Shown: positions 17,465 to 28,973 of the stretch, one piece after another
Layout: each line of letters begins with the position of its first letter
How positions within the stretch are numbered: position 1 is the first letter of the stretch
DNA from: Candidatus Didemnitutus sp.
GTDB taxonomy: Bacteria > Verrucomicrobiota > Verrucomicrobiia > Opitutales > Opitutaceae
Length of the DNA: 64,000 nucleotides
Assembly (NCBI GenBank): GCA_019634575.1
Contig: JAHCAY010000001.1
Coordinates: 186,001 to 250,000 of the forward strand
Reading direction: 5' to 3'
The notes under the pieces: model-generated
Database searches by the model: none
The model's input: the letters and a program-made list of their open reading frames with translations, nothing else
Told to the model about the DNA's origin: nothing
Program-made: the position numbers and the translations under genes

Positions 17465-17872
17465 ATGTCCACGCCTACCACTCCCGTGTCGAGCTACATG
17501 CTCCTGTTTCGCAACGCTGGACCGGAAGCGCACGCGCATCTGACTCCCGAAGGCCGCGCGGTGCTGGCGCAGCAATGGAACGATTGGTATGACGGCCTCG
17601 CGGCGCGCCGAAAGGTTTCGCACGGTCAGCCGCTCGCGCTCGAGGGGCGAGTTGTCGTCGGTGCCAACGGCCGCGTGATCGATGGGCCGTTCGCCGAGGC
17701 GAAGGAAGTCGTCGGTGGCTACATCATGCTCACGGTCGAGTCGTTCGACGAGGCAACGGAGATCGCGCGTCAATGTCCCGGACTGCCGCACGGCTTGACG
17801 GTCGAAGTGCGACCGCTCGCGGCGGTGAGTCCTGTGTTGTCGGATGTCGTGGGGCGGCCGCCGCGGACTTGA
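17465..17872 (+). CDS. YCII/DGPF-domain protein
   Basis: A 135-residue protein of the YCII-related family. The family's hallmark DGPFAEAKEVVGGYIMLTV is present at about residues 77-95, following SSYMLLFRN at the N-terminus and a W-N-D-W motif in a helix. Members are small dimeric alpha+beta-barrel proteins, often next to ECF sigma factors or acting as haloacid/dehalogenase-like enzymes; no such partner is seen here, so its role is unknown. Confidence 0.85.
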   Translation: MSTPTTPVSSYMLLFRNAGPEAHAHLTPEGRAVLAQQWNDWYDGLAARRKVSHGQPLALEGRVVVGANGRVIDGPFAEAKEVVGGYIMLTVESFDEATEIARQCPGLPHGLTVEVRPLAAVSPVLSDVVGRPPRT

Positions 17873-17911
17873 CCTCGTAACTACTTCGGCATTTCAGCGT
17901 CTTCTGCACCC

Positions 17912-18070
17912 ATGAAGAAACTCCTTTCGCTCGCGGTCATCGCTCTCAGTCTTCTCACGGCCTCCGCGTTCGCGGAAACCGTCACCGCGCCCGTGGCGGC
18001 CACCCAGCACGTGGCCAAGAAGGGCGGCAAAAAGCACCACAAACACCAGAAGCATCACAAGAAGCAGTGA
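17912..18070 (+). CDS. Small exported His/Lys-rich peptide
   Basis: A 52-codon gene. The first 21 residues form a textbook signal peptide (MKKLLSLAVIALSLLTASAFA) minus-3/-1 rule AFA, leaving a mature peptide of about 31 residues. The last 19 residues contain only Lys, His, Gly and Gln, with seven Lys-rich and seven His positions, suggesting metal, heme or polyanion binding in the periplasm. A strong terminator follows 25 nt after the stop, so this is a discrete transcription unit. Similar short Lys/His proteins are common in this phylum but without known function. Confidence 0.7.
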   Translation: MKKLLSLAVIALSLLTASAFAETVTAPVAATQHVAKKGGKKHHKHQKHHKKQ

Positions 18071-18095
18071 GCTTTCGCGTCGAAGGTGTGACCCG

Positions 18096-18126
18096 AGCCC
18101 GCGCATGTCGCGGGCTTTTCATTTTC
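18096..18126 (+). terminator. Rho-independent terminator after the His/Lys-rich peptide gene
   Basis: Stem agcccgcg (18096-18103) and cgcgggct (18109-18116) with loop catgt, followed by ttttcatttt on the plus strand. Confidence 0.85.
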
Positions 18127-18162
18127 GCGGGCACGACCAAGTCGGATCGCCGCGCCGCGGGA

Positions 18163-18843
18163 TCACTCGAATTTCTTCCGAAACTCCTCGAATTCGCGGC
18201 GCAGGTCGGCGAGCTGGCGTTTCAGGTCGGCGTTGTCCGCTTCGAGTTGGGCAAAGCGCGCGGTGTCGGAGGACAACGGGGCGACGACCGCAGCCGTTTC
18301 ACCGATCGGCGCGGGGGCGATCGACGCCGGTTCGCCGCTGAGCAGGTGGGCGTAGCGCGACTCCTTCGTGCCCGGGGCGCGCGGGAGCAGCGTGACGAGC
18401 GTGGGTTGGTCCGGATTTTCGCGGTGGGCGAGGCGACCGAGCGTGGTCTGCACGTCAGCGAGGTCGGCGAACTCGTGCATCCGGCCGCTGCGACCGCGGA
18501 GCTCGCCGGTGGTCTGCGGGCCGCGCAGGAGCAGCAGGCAGAGCAGCGAGACTTCGGGGCGGGAGAGTTCGAGCACTTCGCGCGCCTTGTGGGCGAATTT
18601 GAGGACGCGGCTGTCGCCGCCGGTGATGACGACGGCGAGGCGTTTGTCGCGGAGTTTGTCGAGGGCGCGGGTGACTTCGGGCTCGCCGAGTGCCATGACC
18701 GGCTCGCGGTTGTTGATCTGGTTGCAGGCGTTGACGAGCGCGTTGAGCGACAGCGGGTAGTAGTCCGGTGTCGTCAATTCCTTCTCGATCAGCGCGCCGA
18801 GGACGCGAGCTTCGATGGCGTCGAGTTGCGGGAGCGGATTCAT
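18163..18843 (-). CDS. YceH-family (DUF480) protein
   Basis: A 226-residue protein of the UPF0502/YceH group. Two winged-helix-like repeats are seen: IEARVLGALIEKELTTPDYYPLSLNALVNACNQ at the start and the LLLRGPQTTGELRGR segment in the middle. The C-terminal 40 residues (RFAQLEADNADLKRQLADLRREF) are a coiled coil. Function in the family is uncertain; DNA binding is likely by fold. ATG 18843 (MNPLPQL) is preferred over the upstream start because it begins the conserved domain; a dispersed repeat lies directly upstream. Confidence 0.85.
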   Translation of the reverse strand: MNPLPQLDAIEARVLGALIEKELTTPDYYPLSLNALVNACNQINNREPVMALGEPEVTRALDKLRDKRLAVVITGGDSRVLKFAHKAREVLELSRPEVSLLCLLLLRGPQTTGELRGRSGRMHEFADLADVQTTLGRLAHRENPDQPTLVTLLPRAPGTKESRYAHLLSGEPASIAPAPIGETAAVVAPLSSDTARFAQLEADNADLKRQLADLRREFEEFRKKFE

Positions 18844-18857
18844 CAGAGGCAAAGGGA

Positions 18858-18891
18858 AACCACTAATGGACACGAATGAACACTAATGAAC
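18858..18891. repeat. Dispersed cactaatggacacgaatgaac repeat upstream of yceH
   Basis: A low-GC stretch with internal near-repeats (actaatg ... cgaatga ... actaatg) matching, in reverse complement, the element at 14758-14783. It lies 15 nt upstream of the yceH start. Confidence 0.75.
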
Positions 18892-18936
18892 GGCGCTAAA
18901 ACGTGGAGGGCGAGGAGCGTGGTGTTTTCGATCTCG

Positions 18937-18954
18937 TCACAGAGGACACAGAGG
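18937..18954. repeat. Short cacagaggacacagagg repeat
   Basis: Two abutting copies of cacagagga/cacagagg within the 208-nt spacer between yceH and glnS. Similar cacagag-type units are known as dispersed repeats in planctomycete/verrucomicrobial genomes; here only one is seen. The rest of the spacer (18892-19051) shows nothing else convincing. Confidence 0.45.
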
Positions 18955-19051
18955 CAAACCGGAGAGCGGCGAGGCTTGGTTCGCTGTTCTGCGGCCTTGG
19001 TTTGTTCCGGGGCGGTTTTCCCGCGCCCGGAGGTCGCGGGCTACCTTGCGG

Positions 19052-20842
<1,791 letters not shown>

Positions 20843-20919
20843 AGAGGGAGCACGTTGCGCAGCGACGGGGTGCAAGGCAACGTCCCATTGCGGTTCATTG
20901 CCTTTTTCTCGGACAGAAC

Positions 20920-21180
20920 TTAGGAAGCGTCTTCGATTTCGACGATGCGAATTTCGCGCACTGCATCGTCGATCCAATAGCCCAAAACGTAGTCCTCGAC
21001 CGAAAGATAATCGATGGTCCGTCCGCTCTCGTCGGATAGGCGGTAGTCGCTGCGGACGTGTGGTCTGGCGGCGAGTTGTTGGACGAGCCTTACTACGCGC
21101 CGCTGTCGGCGTCGTGGGAGTTGCAGCAGGGCCTCGGCTGCCGCTTCGGAAAAGACCGGCAGGTATGCCTTTTCAGCCAC
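20920..21180 (-). CDS. ParE/RelE-family toxin
   Basis: An 86-residue protein with the RelE/ParE fold pattern: VFSEAAAEALLQLPRRRQRRVVRLVQQL (two helices), RSDYRLSDESGRTIDYLSVEDYVLGYWIDDAVREIRIVEIED (beta sheet). Such toxins cleave ribosome-bound mRNA or inhibit gyrase; which applies cannot be told. It overlaps the preceding antitoxin gene by 8 bp, the usual arrangement for translationally coupled type II modules. Confidence 0.8.
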   Translation of the reverse strand: MAEKAYLPVFSEAAAEALLQLPRRRQRRVVRLVQQLAARPHVRSDYRLSDESGRTIDYLSVEDYVLGYWIDDAVREIRIVEIEDAS

Positions 21181-21370
21181 GCGCGGCCATCCGACGCTTC
21201 AACTCAGTTACCGAGACTTTCTTGCCGGCGTCCATTTCCCGCATGCGGCGCGAGACTTCTTTCCTCCACTCGGGACGCTCGTGACGAAGGCGAATCATGT
21301 AAGCATTCAATTCGCGCCGCTCGCGGAGAGAGAGGCGGGAGATTTCCTGCTTCAATTGGAGCATCGTCAT
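21173..21370 (-). CDS. Antitoxin partner of the ParE/RelE toxin
   Basis: A 65-residue, highly charged helical protein (LKQEISRLSLRERRELNAYM) with a basic Arg/Lys C-terminus. Its position directly upstream of, and overlapping, the toxin gene marks it as the antitoxin. It lacks a clear ribbon-helix-helix or HTH signature. The LSxxERxEL segment is common in short antitoxins paired with RelE-like proteins. Confidence 0.75.
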   Translation of the reverse strand: MTMLQLKQEISRLSLRERRELNAYMIRLRHERPEWRKEVSRRMREMDAGKKVSVTELKRRMAARG

Positions 21371-21414
21371 AGCGCTAGAGTTGCCGACGACCGCGCAGCG
21401 TCAAGGCTCCACCT

Positions 21415-21738
21415 TTATTTGGCGGGCGCAAAATAGAAGAGAGCGATAGTAGCGCCAACCATGACTAGCCAGATGATCAACGTGAGGCGCTTCCGTCTCG
21501 CGCCTTTCTTTTCGAGCGACGCCAAATCCCTTGTGGTGAGTGCACGAATCTCAACGTCGAATTCGTGTGATCTCAGCTCCGTGTCGTCGAAACGGAGCGG
21601 GTCCCGCTGCCCATCGGCGGAATTAGCCGCTTGGCGCTTTAGTTCCTCTGCGAACTGGATGAGGTCTTCCTTGGTTCCGGCGATGCGCAACTTGGGGTTA
21701 GATTCCCCTTGAGAAATAGTGTCGAAATGGATGGGCAT
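21415..21738 (-). CDS. Small C-terminally anchored membrane protein, unknown function
   Basis: A 107-residue protein not recognised as a known family. The first 80 residues are soluble and polar (IRFAEEL-type helices), followed by a basic patch KKGARRKR and one C-terminal transmembrane helix LTLIIWLVMVGATIALFYF, so it should be a tail-anchored inner-membrane protein with the bulk in the cytoplasm by the positive-inside rule. ATG 21738 is preferred; the longer reading frame overlaps the pyrophosphatase C-terminus. It lies between the pyrophosphatase and the toxin-antitoxin pair on the same strand. Confidence 0.65.
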   Translation of the reverse strand: MPIHFDTISQGESNPKLRIAGTKEDLIQFAEELKRQAANSADGQRDPLRFDDTELRSHEFDVEIRALTTRDLASLEKKGARRKRLTLIIWLVMVGATIALFYFAPAK

Positions 21739-21757
21739 GGCAGTTCGCGCGGTTGAG

Positions 21758-23452
21758 TTACCCCCGCATCTCCCGCAGCAAACTCGTGAGGTAGGGGATG
21801 AGTTGCTTTTTGCGGGAGACGACACCGGGGAGGTCGAAGATTTCGTCCTGTTCGACGTGGGCGTAGGAAATCTTTCGGATGAACTCGGGCTCGCCTTTCA
21901 CGATCAGGAGCGAGTTCTGTGTGTTGATGTCGGTGACAAGCAGGGCGGCGAAATTGAGTTTCTCGGCGTCGCGGAGCTCGCCGAGTGCGGCAGAGATTTC
22001 CTTGGCGTGGGCCCAGAAGTTGTCGAAGCCGAGTTCCTCGACCTGCGAGACGGAGAAGGTGGTGCCTTCCTCGTCGTAGATCTTGAAGTCGGAGCGGACG
22101 ACCTTGGCGGGCGGGCTGGCGAGGATGACGGAGCCGGAGCTGAAGATGAGTTCGGCGAGGGCCTTGGCCTTGATGTCGGCGTGCGACTCAAGCCAGGCGA
22201 GGATGTCGGCGTCCTTGGCGGTGGAGGTCGGGCTTTGGAGGAGCAGCGTGTCGGAGATGAGGCCGGACATCATGAGGCCGGCGAGGTCGGGCGTGGGCTT
22301 GAGGCCGTAGCGGCGGAAGAGGTCGGCGACGATCGTGCAGGTGGAGCCGACGGGGTCGTTGAGGAAGAAGATCGGTTGCGGCGTGGCCATCGGCGCGAGG
22401 CGATGGTGATCGATGATTTCGGTGATCGTGACTTCGTCGGCGCCGGGGACGGCTTGGGTGAGCTCGTTGTGGTCGACGAGCACGAGGCGCGTCGGCACGG
22501 GCTTGAGCATGTCGGTCTTCGTGACGATGCCGGCGAGGCGGCCGGTGTCGGTGAGAACCATGAACGCGGGCGCGGCGGAGCCGCCGACCTTGCGGCGGAC
22601 GTCGGCGAGGCGGCTGTCGGCGTTGACGGTGGCGAAGTTGCGATCGATGACCGGGGCGAGGCGGCCGGCGGTGCGGATGAGCCAGGCGGTCGTGGCGGAG
22701 TCGTAGGGGCTGATGAAGAGCGTGGTGCCGCGGGCGCGGGCGGCGTCGGCGATGGATGGATGCACGCGCTTGCCGCCGGTGATCACGAGGAGGCGCACGC
22801 CGAGCTCGATGGAGCGTTGCTGGATGTCGCTGCGGTCGCCGACGACGATGATGGATTTCTCGGCGGGGATGCCTTCGGCCTGCGAGAGGCGCCAGAAGGA
22901 GGCGATGTCCATGGCGCCGATGCGGACGAAGAGTTCCTCGACGATGTCGGACTCGGTGCCGAGGTGGACGATTTCGGCGCGCAGCGTGCGGGCGATGGAG
23001 TTCAGGTCGGTGTTGACCTGCCGCATGCGCTTCGGCTCGGTGACTTGGGGAAGAAAGGCGTGGGCGAGGGCGGGCGTGCTGATGGTGCCGGTGAGCTTTT
23101 GATCGGCGCCGACGACGGGGACGACGCGGTGGCCGAAGCGGTCGATGAACTCCAGCGCTTCGGCGCAGGTGGCGGTGTCGGGCAGGCTGTGGACGTCCTT
23201 GACCATGACGTCCTGCACGCGCGGATGGACGTCGGCGAGGTAGAGTGGGAGCGGGGTGTGGAAGCGCGCGAGGATGGCGTCGATGCGGGCATTGGAGTTG
23301 CCGCAGCGCGCGGCGACGTAGCCTTTTTCGCCGCGGGCTTCCTTGAAGGCGGCGTAGGCCACCGCGGAGCAGATCGAATCGGCGTCGGGGTTCTTGTGGC
23401 CGACGACGAAGGTCGGCGGCACGTCGGACGGGAAGGGCGGGACGGTGGGCAC
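21758..23452 (-). CDS. ppaC: Family II inorganic pyrophosphatase with CBS and DRTGG regulatory domains
   Basis: A Mn/Co-dependent pyrophosphatase of 564 residues, much longer than the plain 310-residue form because a regulatory insert is present. The N-terminal DHH-domain motif is VVGHKNPDADSICSAVAY; CBS halves (VMVKDVHSLPDTATCAEALEF and FMVLTDTGRLAGIVTKTDML) flank a DRTGG domain (about 190-260); catalysis resumes at EIIDHHRLAP; and the DHHA2 domain closes with SRKKQLIPYLTSLL. CBS-PPases of this type are inhibited by AMP/ADP and activated by ATP or diadenosine polyphosphates, so the enzyme probably senses energy state. It is the first gene of a possible unit with the small membrane protein and the TA pair. 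Confidence 0.93.
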   Translation of the reverse strand: MPTVPPFPSDVPPTFVVGHKNPDADSICSAVAYAAFKEARGEKGYVAARCGNSNARIDAILARFHTPLPLYLADVHPRVQDVMVKDVHSLPDTATCAEALEFIDRFGHRVVPVVGADQKLTGTISTPALAHAFLPQVTEPKRMRQVNTDLNSIARTLRAEIVHLGTESDIVEELFVRIGAMDIASFWRLSQAEGIPAEKSIIVVGDRSDIQQRSIELGVRLLVITGGKRVHPSIADAARARGTTLFISPYDSATTAWLIRTAGRLAPVIDRNFATVNADSRLADVRRKVGGSAAPAFMVLTDTGRLAGIVTKTDMLKPVPTRLVLVDHNELTQAVPGADEVTITEIIDHHRLAPMATPQPIFFLNDPVGSTCTIVADLFRRYGLKPTPDLAGLMMSGLISDTLLLQSPTSTAKDADILAWLESHADIKAKALAELIFSSGSVILASPPAKVVRSDFKIYDEEGTTFSVSQVEELGFDNFWAHAKEISAALGELRDAEKLNFAALLVTDINTQNSLLIVKGEPEFIRKISYAHVEQDEIFDLPGVVSRKKQLIPYLTSLLREMRG

Positions 23453-23575
23453 GGCGAAAAGTTGAAAGGAAAAATTCTAGGGGGCGAGGCTGGCGACGGG
23501 CCTGGGCAAGTGGCCCAAATGAGACGTCGCGCGCCGGAAAGGGGTCGAACGTAGGCGGCAGCCGGCACGGGAAAA

Positions 23576-23606
23576 GAAAAAAGCCCGGCCTGTGCGGGCC
23601 GGGCTT
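23576..23606 (-). terminator. Rho-independent terminator of the pseudopilin gene
   Basis: A 10-bp perfect stem, aagcccggcc (23581-23590) and ggccgggctt (23597-23606), followed on the minus strand by TTTTCTTTTCCC. The plus-strand side also has a T-rich tail (ttgttttt), so it may act in both directions. Confidence 0.88.
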
Positions 23607-23653
23607 TTGTTTTTAGCCGAAAGCAATGGCGGGTCTGTGCTGACTAATCGGGC

Positions 23654-24406
23654 CTACGAGGCGCGCACGGCGGGCGTGCCGGCTTGGGAGCCGACGCCGG
23701 CCGGAGGCGTCGCGTAGACCCTCGGATTGCTTGCTGCATTACTGTTGAAGGGCAGAGCCTGCAGCACGTTGCTGCCCTTCTGGCCGTTGTTCAGGGTGAA
23801 CTGATTGGCGGCCTCGGTGGTGTTGGGGTAGAACTGGACGTTGCCGCCCAGAAAAGCGATGTGGCCGCCGGCGTCCTTGTAGACGCCGTTTTCGGCGCTC
23901 CACAGACCGGTGGTGAGCAGGCCGCGGGTGAAGGCGACCGGGACGGTCGGGCCGTCGCTCATGCGCAGGCCGCCGACGAGTTCGAACGAGAGCACGCGGT
24001 TCGTGGTGAACGAGGCGTCGATGGTGGTGCGGCCGGTGGGCGAGACGATGGCGGTCGGGTAGGTGCCGTTGAACTGCGGATCGTTCTTCGCGAAATAGAA
24101 GGTGGGGTCGGTGAGGATGCCGCGCTGGGCGAGGATGCCGGCCCACGCGAAGGAACCTTGGCCGAGGCCGGGGTATTGCGAGGCGATCGTCGTCGGGTCG
24201 GGCAGGCGGTCGTTGTTGTCGGCGGCGTAGAGCTGCGCGGCTTTGACGATTTCGCGGAGGTTGTTCGCGTCGACGGTGCGTTGGGCGGTCTCGCGGACTT
24301 TGCCGACGGTGGGGAAGATCAGCGCGGCGAGGATGCCGATGATGGCGATGACCGTGAGCAGCTCGATGAGGGTGAAGCCTGCGTTGCGGCGGTCGCCTGA
24401 TAGCAT
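23654..24406 (-). CDS. Type IV pilin-like/pseudopilin protein
   Basis: A 250-residue protein with a classical prepilin N-terminus: a short basic leader MLSGDRRNAG, then the cleavage/methylation motif G-FTLIELLTVIAIIGILAALIFP. The remaining globular part resembles the type II secretion G-like proteins abundant in Planctomycetes and Verrucomicrobia, ending with an H-F-GG-V-type segment (AGGHIAFLGGNVQFYPN). It is a single-gene unit bounded by a terminator. It may be a substrate-like secreted pilin rather than part of a complete T2SS, as no secretion ATPase is nearby. ATG 24406 gives the correct short leader. Confidence 0.9.
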   Translation of the reverse strand: MLSGDRRNAGFTLIELLTVIAIIGILAALIFPTVGKVRETAQRTVDANNLREIVKAAQLYAADNNDRLPDPTTIASQYPGLGQGSFAWAGILAQRGILTDPTFYFAKNDPQFNGTYPTAIVSPTGRTTIDASFTTNRVLSFELVGGLRMSDGPTVPVAFTRGLLTTGLWSAENGVYKDAGGHIAFLGGNVQFYPNTTEAANQFTLNNGQKGSNVLQALPFNSNAASNPRVYATPPAGVGSQAGTPAVRAS

Positions 24407-24712
24407 AACGGAGAGAGCGCGAGTCGAGTGTTGGGGAAAAAGAACCGCAAGCCCATTCTCGCGGTGTGACACGTGAGCGTGTGCCGGCGGGAAATGCGTG
24501 GGGCGCTCGCGAATGAGGCGGAACGCCGACCAGCCGAAGCACGACGGTAGCCGCGCACCGTGGATGTCGCGATGCCACACGCGGGGAGGACTGCGCACTT
24601 GCTTCCCGAGTGGGTTTGGGCATTTTCACAATCGTCACTGGACAGCGGTTCGCGGGTCGCCGACAAGGTGTAGGTGGGCCCGCCGCTGGCCTCGTCACCT
24701 CCGCGATTTTAC
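24407..24712. other. Intergenic region between the pseudopilin and mcsA genes
   Basis: About 306 nt of divergent spacer. It must hold the promoters of the pseudopilin gene (minus) and of the mcsA-mcsB-clpC operon (plus). I found no CtsR-like direct repeat, CIRCE element or convincing -35/-10 pair, and no ORF with coding character. Confidence 0.5.
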
Positions 24713-25222
24713 ATGGCCAATTCCCTCAAGTGCGACCTGTGCTCGAAGCCTGCCACGGTCCATCTCACCCAGATCGTCAACAACAAGATCCACAAGGTTG
24801 ACCTGTGCGAGGCGTGCGCCCAGGCGAAGGGCGTCACCGATCCCAGCGGGTTCTCGCTGGCCGACCTTCTGTTGAAGGCCTCGCTCAACCCGGAGCCGCG
24901 CGGCGATCTGCGCTGCGAAGTGTGCGGGTTCACCCAACAGGATTTCAAAAAGACCGGCCGCTTCGGCTGCCCGGCGTGCTACGAGGCCTTTGCCGAAACC
25001 CTCGAGCCGGTGCTCGACAGCATGCACAAGGGCACGAGCCACGTCGGCAAGGTCCCGCAGAAAGCCGTCGAGCGCAAATCCCTCTACGAACGCCTCACGC
25101 AGCTCGAGACGGAGCTCGATCAGGCGATCAAGTCCGAACGTTACGAAGACGCCGCGCGTTACCGCGATGAGATCACGCAAGTCCGCCAAGCCGTCGGCAA
25201 GAAAGCCCGCGCGCAAACCTGA
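24713..25222 (+). CDS. mcsA: McsA-like zinc-finger protein with UVR motif
   Basis: A 169-residue activator of the McsB arginine kinase. Four CxxC pairs are visible (CDLCSK, CEAC, CEVC, CPAC), giving two treble-clef zinc sites in the first 100 residues; the C-terminal helix pair RLTQLETELDQAIKSERYEDAARYRDEI is a UVR motif as in UvrB and ClpC. The ATG at 24713 (MANSLKCD) is used because the zinc domain starts immediately. It is followed by mcsB at 1 nt, then clpC, so the three are one operon for protein-arginine phosphorylation and quality control. Confidence 0.92.
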   Translation: MANSLKCDLCSKPATVHLTQIVNNKIHKVDLCEACAQAKGVTDPSGFSLADLLLKASLNPEPRGDLRCEVCGFTQQDFKKTGRFGCPACYEAFAETLEPVLDSMHKGTSHVGKVPQKAVERKSLYERLTQLETELDQAIKSERYEDAARYRDEITQVRQAVGKKARAQT

Positions 25223-25223
25223 G

Positions 25224-26306
25224 ATGAAGATCAACGACCTCATCGCGGCGCCTTCCGAATTGACCGACACGTCGGCCAGCAAGAGCGCCGTCGTGCTCAT
25301 GACGCGCATCCGTCTCGCGCGGAATCTCGCGCGCATGCCGTTTCCCGGCTGGGCCAAGGAAGCGCAGCGGCGCGAAGTGCTCGGCGCGTGCCTGCAGGCG
25401 GTTTCGTCGCTCCCGCAGATGAAGCGCGGACTGGCCGTGGGAGTGGAAGATATCACGGAGCTCGAGCGTCAGATCCTGGTTGAGCGTCATCTCATCAGCC
25501 GCGAGCTCAGCCACGCCAAGGCCGGTGCCGGCATGGTGATCAGTCGCGACCAGTCGTGCGTCGTGATGATCAACGAGGAGGACCACCTTCGCATCCAAGT
25601 CCTGCGCGCCGGTTTTTCCTTCAAGAAAGTCTGGAACACGATCGACGCCCTCGACACCGAGCTCGAGGAACACCTCGACTACGCGTTCAACCCGCAGCTC
25701 GGCTACCTGACCGCTTGCCCGACGAACCTCGGCACCGCGATCCGCGCCTCGACGATGATGCACCTGCCGGCCCTCGTGATTTCCGGCCAGATGGAAAAGG
25801 TCGTGCGCGCCGTCAACCAGCTCGGCATGGCCGTGCGCGGCCTGTTCGGCGAAGGCTCGGACGCGAGCGGCTCGATCTTCCAAATCTCCAACCAGACGAC
25901 CCTCGGCGAAACCGAGGAGGATATCATCAAGCACCTCACCGGCGTGCTGAACACGATCATCGAGCAGGAGCTTAACGCCCGGGAAAAACTCCTCGAAGGC
26001 GAGCAGACCAAGCTCTTCGACAAGATCGGCCGTGCCTACGGCATCCTCCAGCACGGTTTCCTGCTCAACTCCGGCGAGGCGATGAACCTCCTCTCGCTCA
26101 TCCGCCTCGGCATCGATCTCGGCATCTTCCCGGACACGCAACGCGCGGTCATCGATCGTCTTTTCATCGAGTGCCAGCCCGGTCACATCCAGCATTCTGT
26201 CAAGGAATCCGTCGAAGCCGGCCAGCGCGACGTCATGCGCGGGCAGTTGCTCCGCGCGGAATTTGCCAAAGTGCCCGGTCCGGACTTCAGTAACGCATCC
26301 AAATAA
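25224..26306 (+). CDS. mcsB: Protein-arginine kinase
   Basis: A 360-residue guanidino-kinase-fold enzyme phosphorylating arginines on target proteins, which tags them for ClpCP. Motifs: LMTRIRLARNLARMPFP at the N-terminus (nucleotide-binding arginines), VMINEEDHLRIQVL (NEEDH, the phosphagen-kinase signature), YLTACPTNLGTAIRAS (CPTNxGT), and RGLFGEGSDASGSIFQISNQTTLGETEE. The C-terminal DRLFIECQPGHIQ region completes the fold. It starts 1 nt after mcsA, strongly implying coupling. Confidence 0.95.
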   Translation: MKINDLIAAPSELTDTSASKSAVVLMTRIRLARNLARMPFPGWAKEAQRREVLGACLQAVSSLPQMKRGLAVGVEDITELERQILVERHLISRELSHAKAGAGMVISRDQSCVVMINEEDHLRIQVLRAGFSFKKVWNTIDALDTELEEHLDYAFNPQLGYLTACPTNLGTAIRASTMMHLPALVISGQMEKVVRAVNQLGMAVRGLFGEGSDASGSIFQISNQTTLGETEEDIIKHLTGVLNTIIEQELNAREKLLEGEQTKLFDKIGRAYGILQHGFLLNSGEAMNLLSLIRLGIDLGIFPDTQRAVIDRLFIECQPGHIQHSVKESVEAGQRDVMRGQLLRAEFAKVPGPDFSNASK

Positions 26307-26331
26307 CCGATTTCACTCTCCAAACGCCCAC

Positions 26332-28881
<2,550 letters not shown>

Positions 28882-28909
28882 GCCCGAGTTCGATTTCCGC
28901 TAACTCTTC

Positions 28910-28940
28910 AGCCCGCCGGCCCACCGGCGGGCTTTTTGTT
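28910..28940 (+). terminator. Rho-independent terminator of the mcsA-mcsB-clpC operon
   Basis: Stem agcccgccgg (28910-28919) and ccggcgggct (28924-28933), loop ccca, followed by tttttgttgt on the plus strand, 29 nt after the clpC stop. Confidence 0.9.
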
Positions 28941-28973
28941 GTCGCCGTCCGTGCAGTGCGCTTTGGTCCCGCC

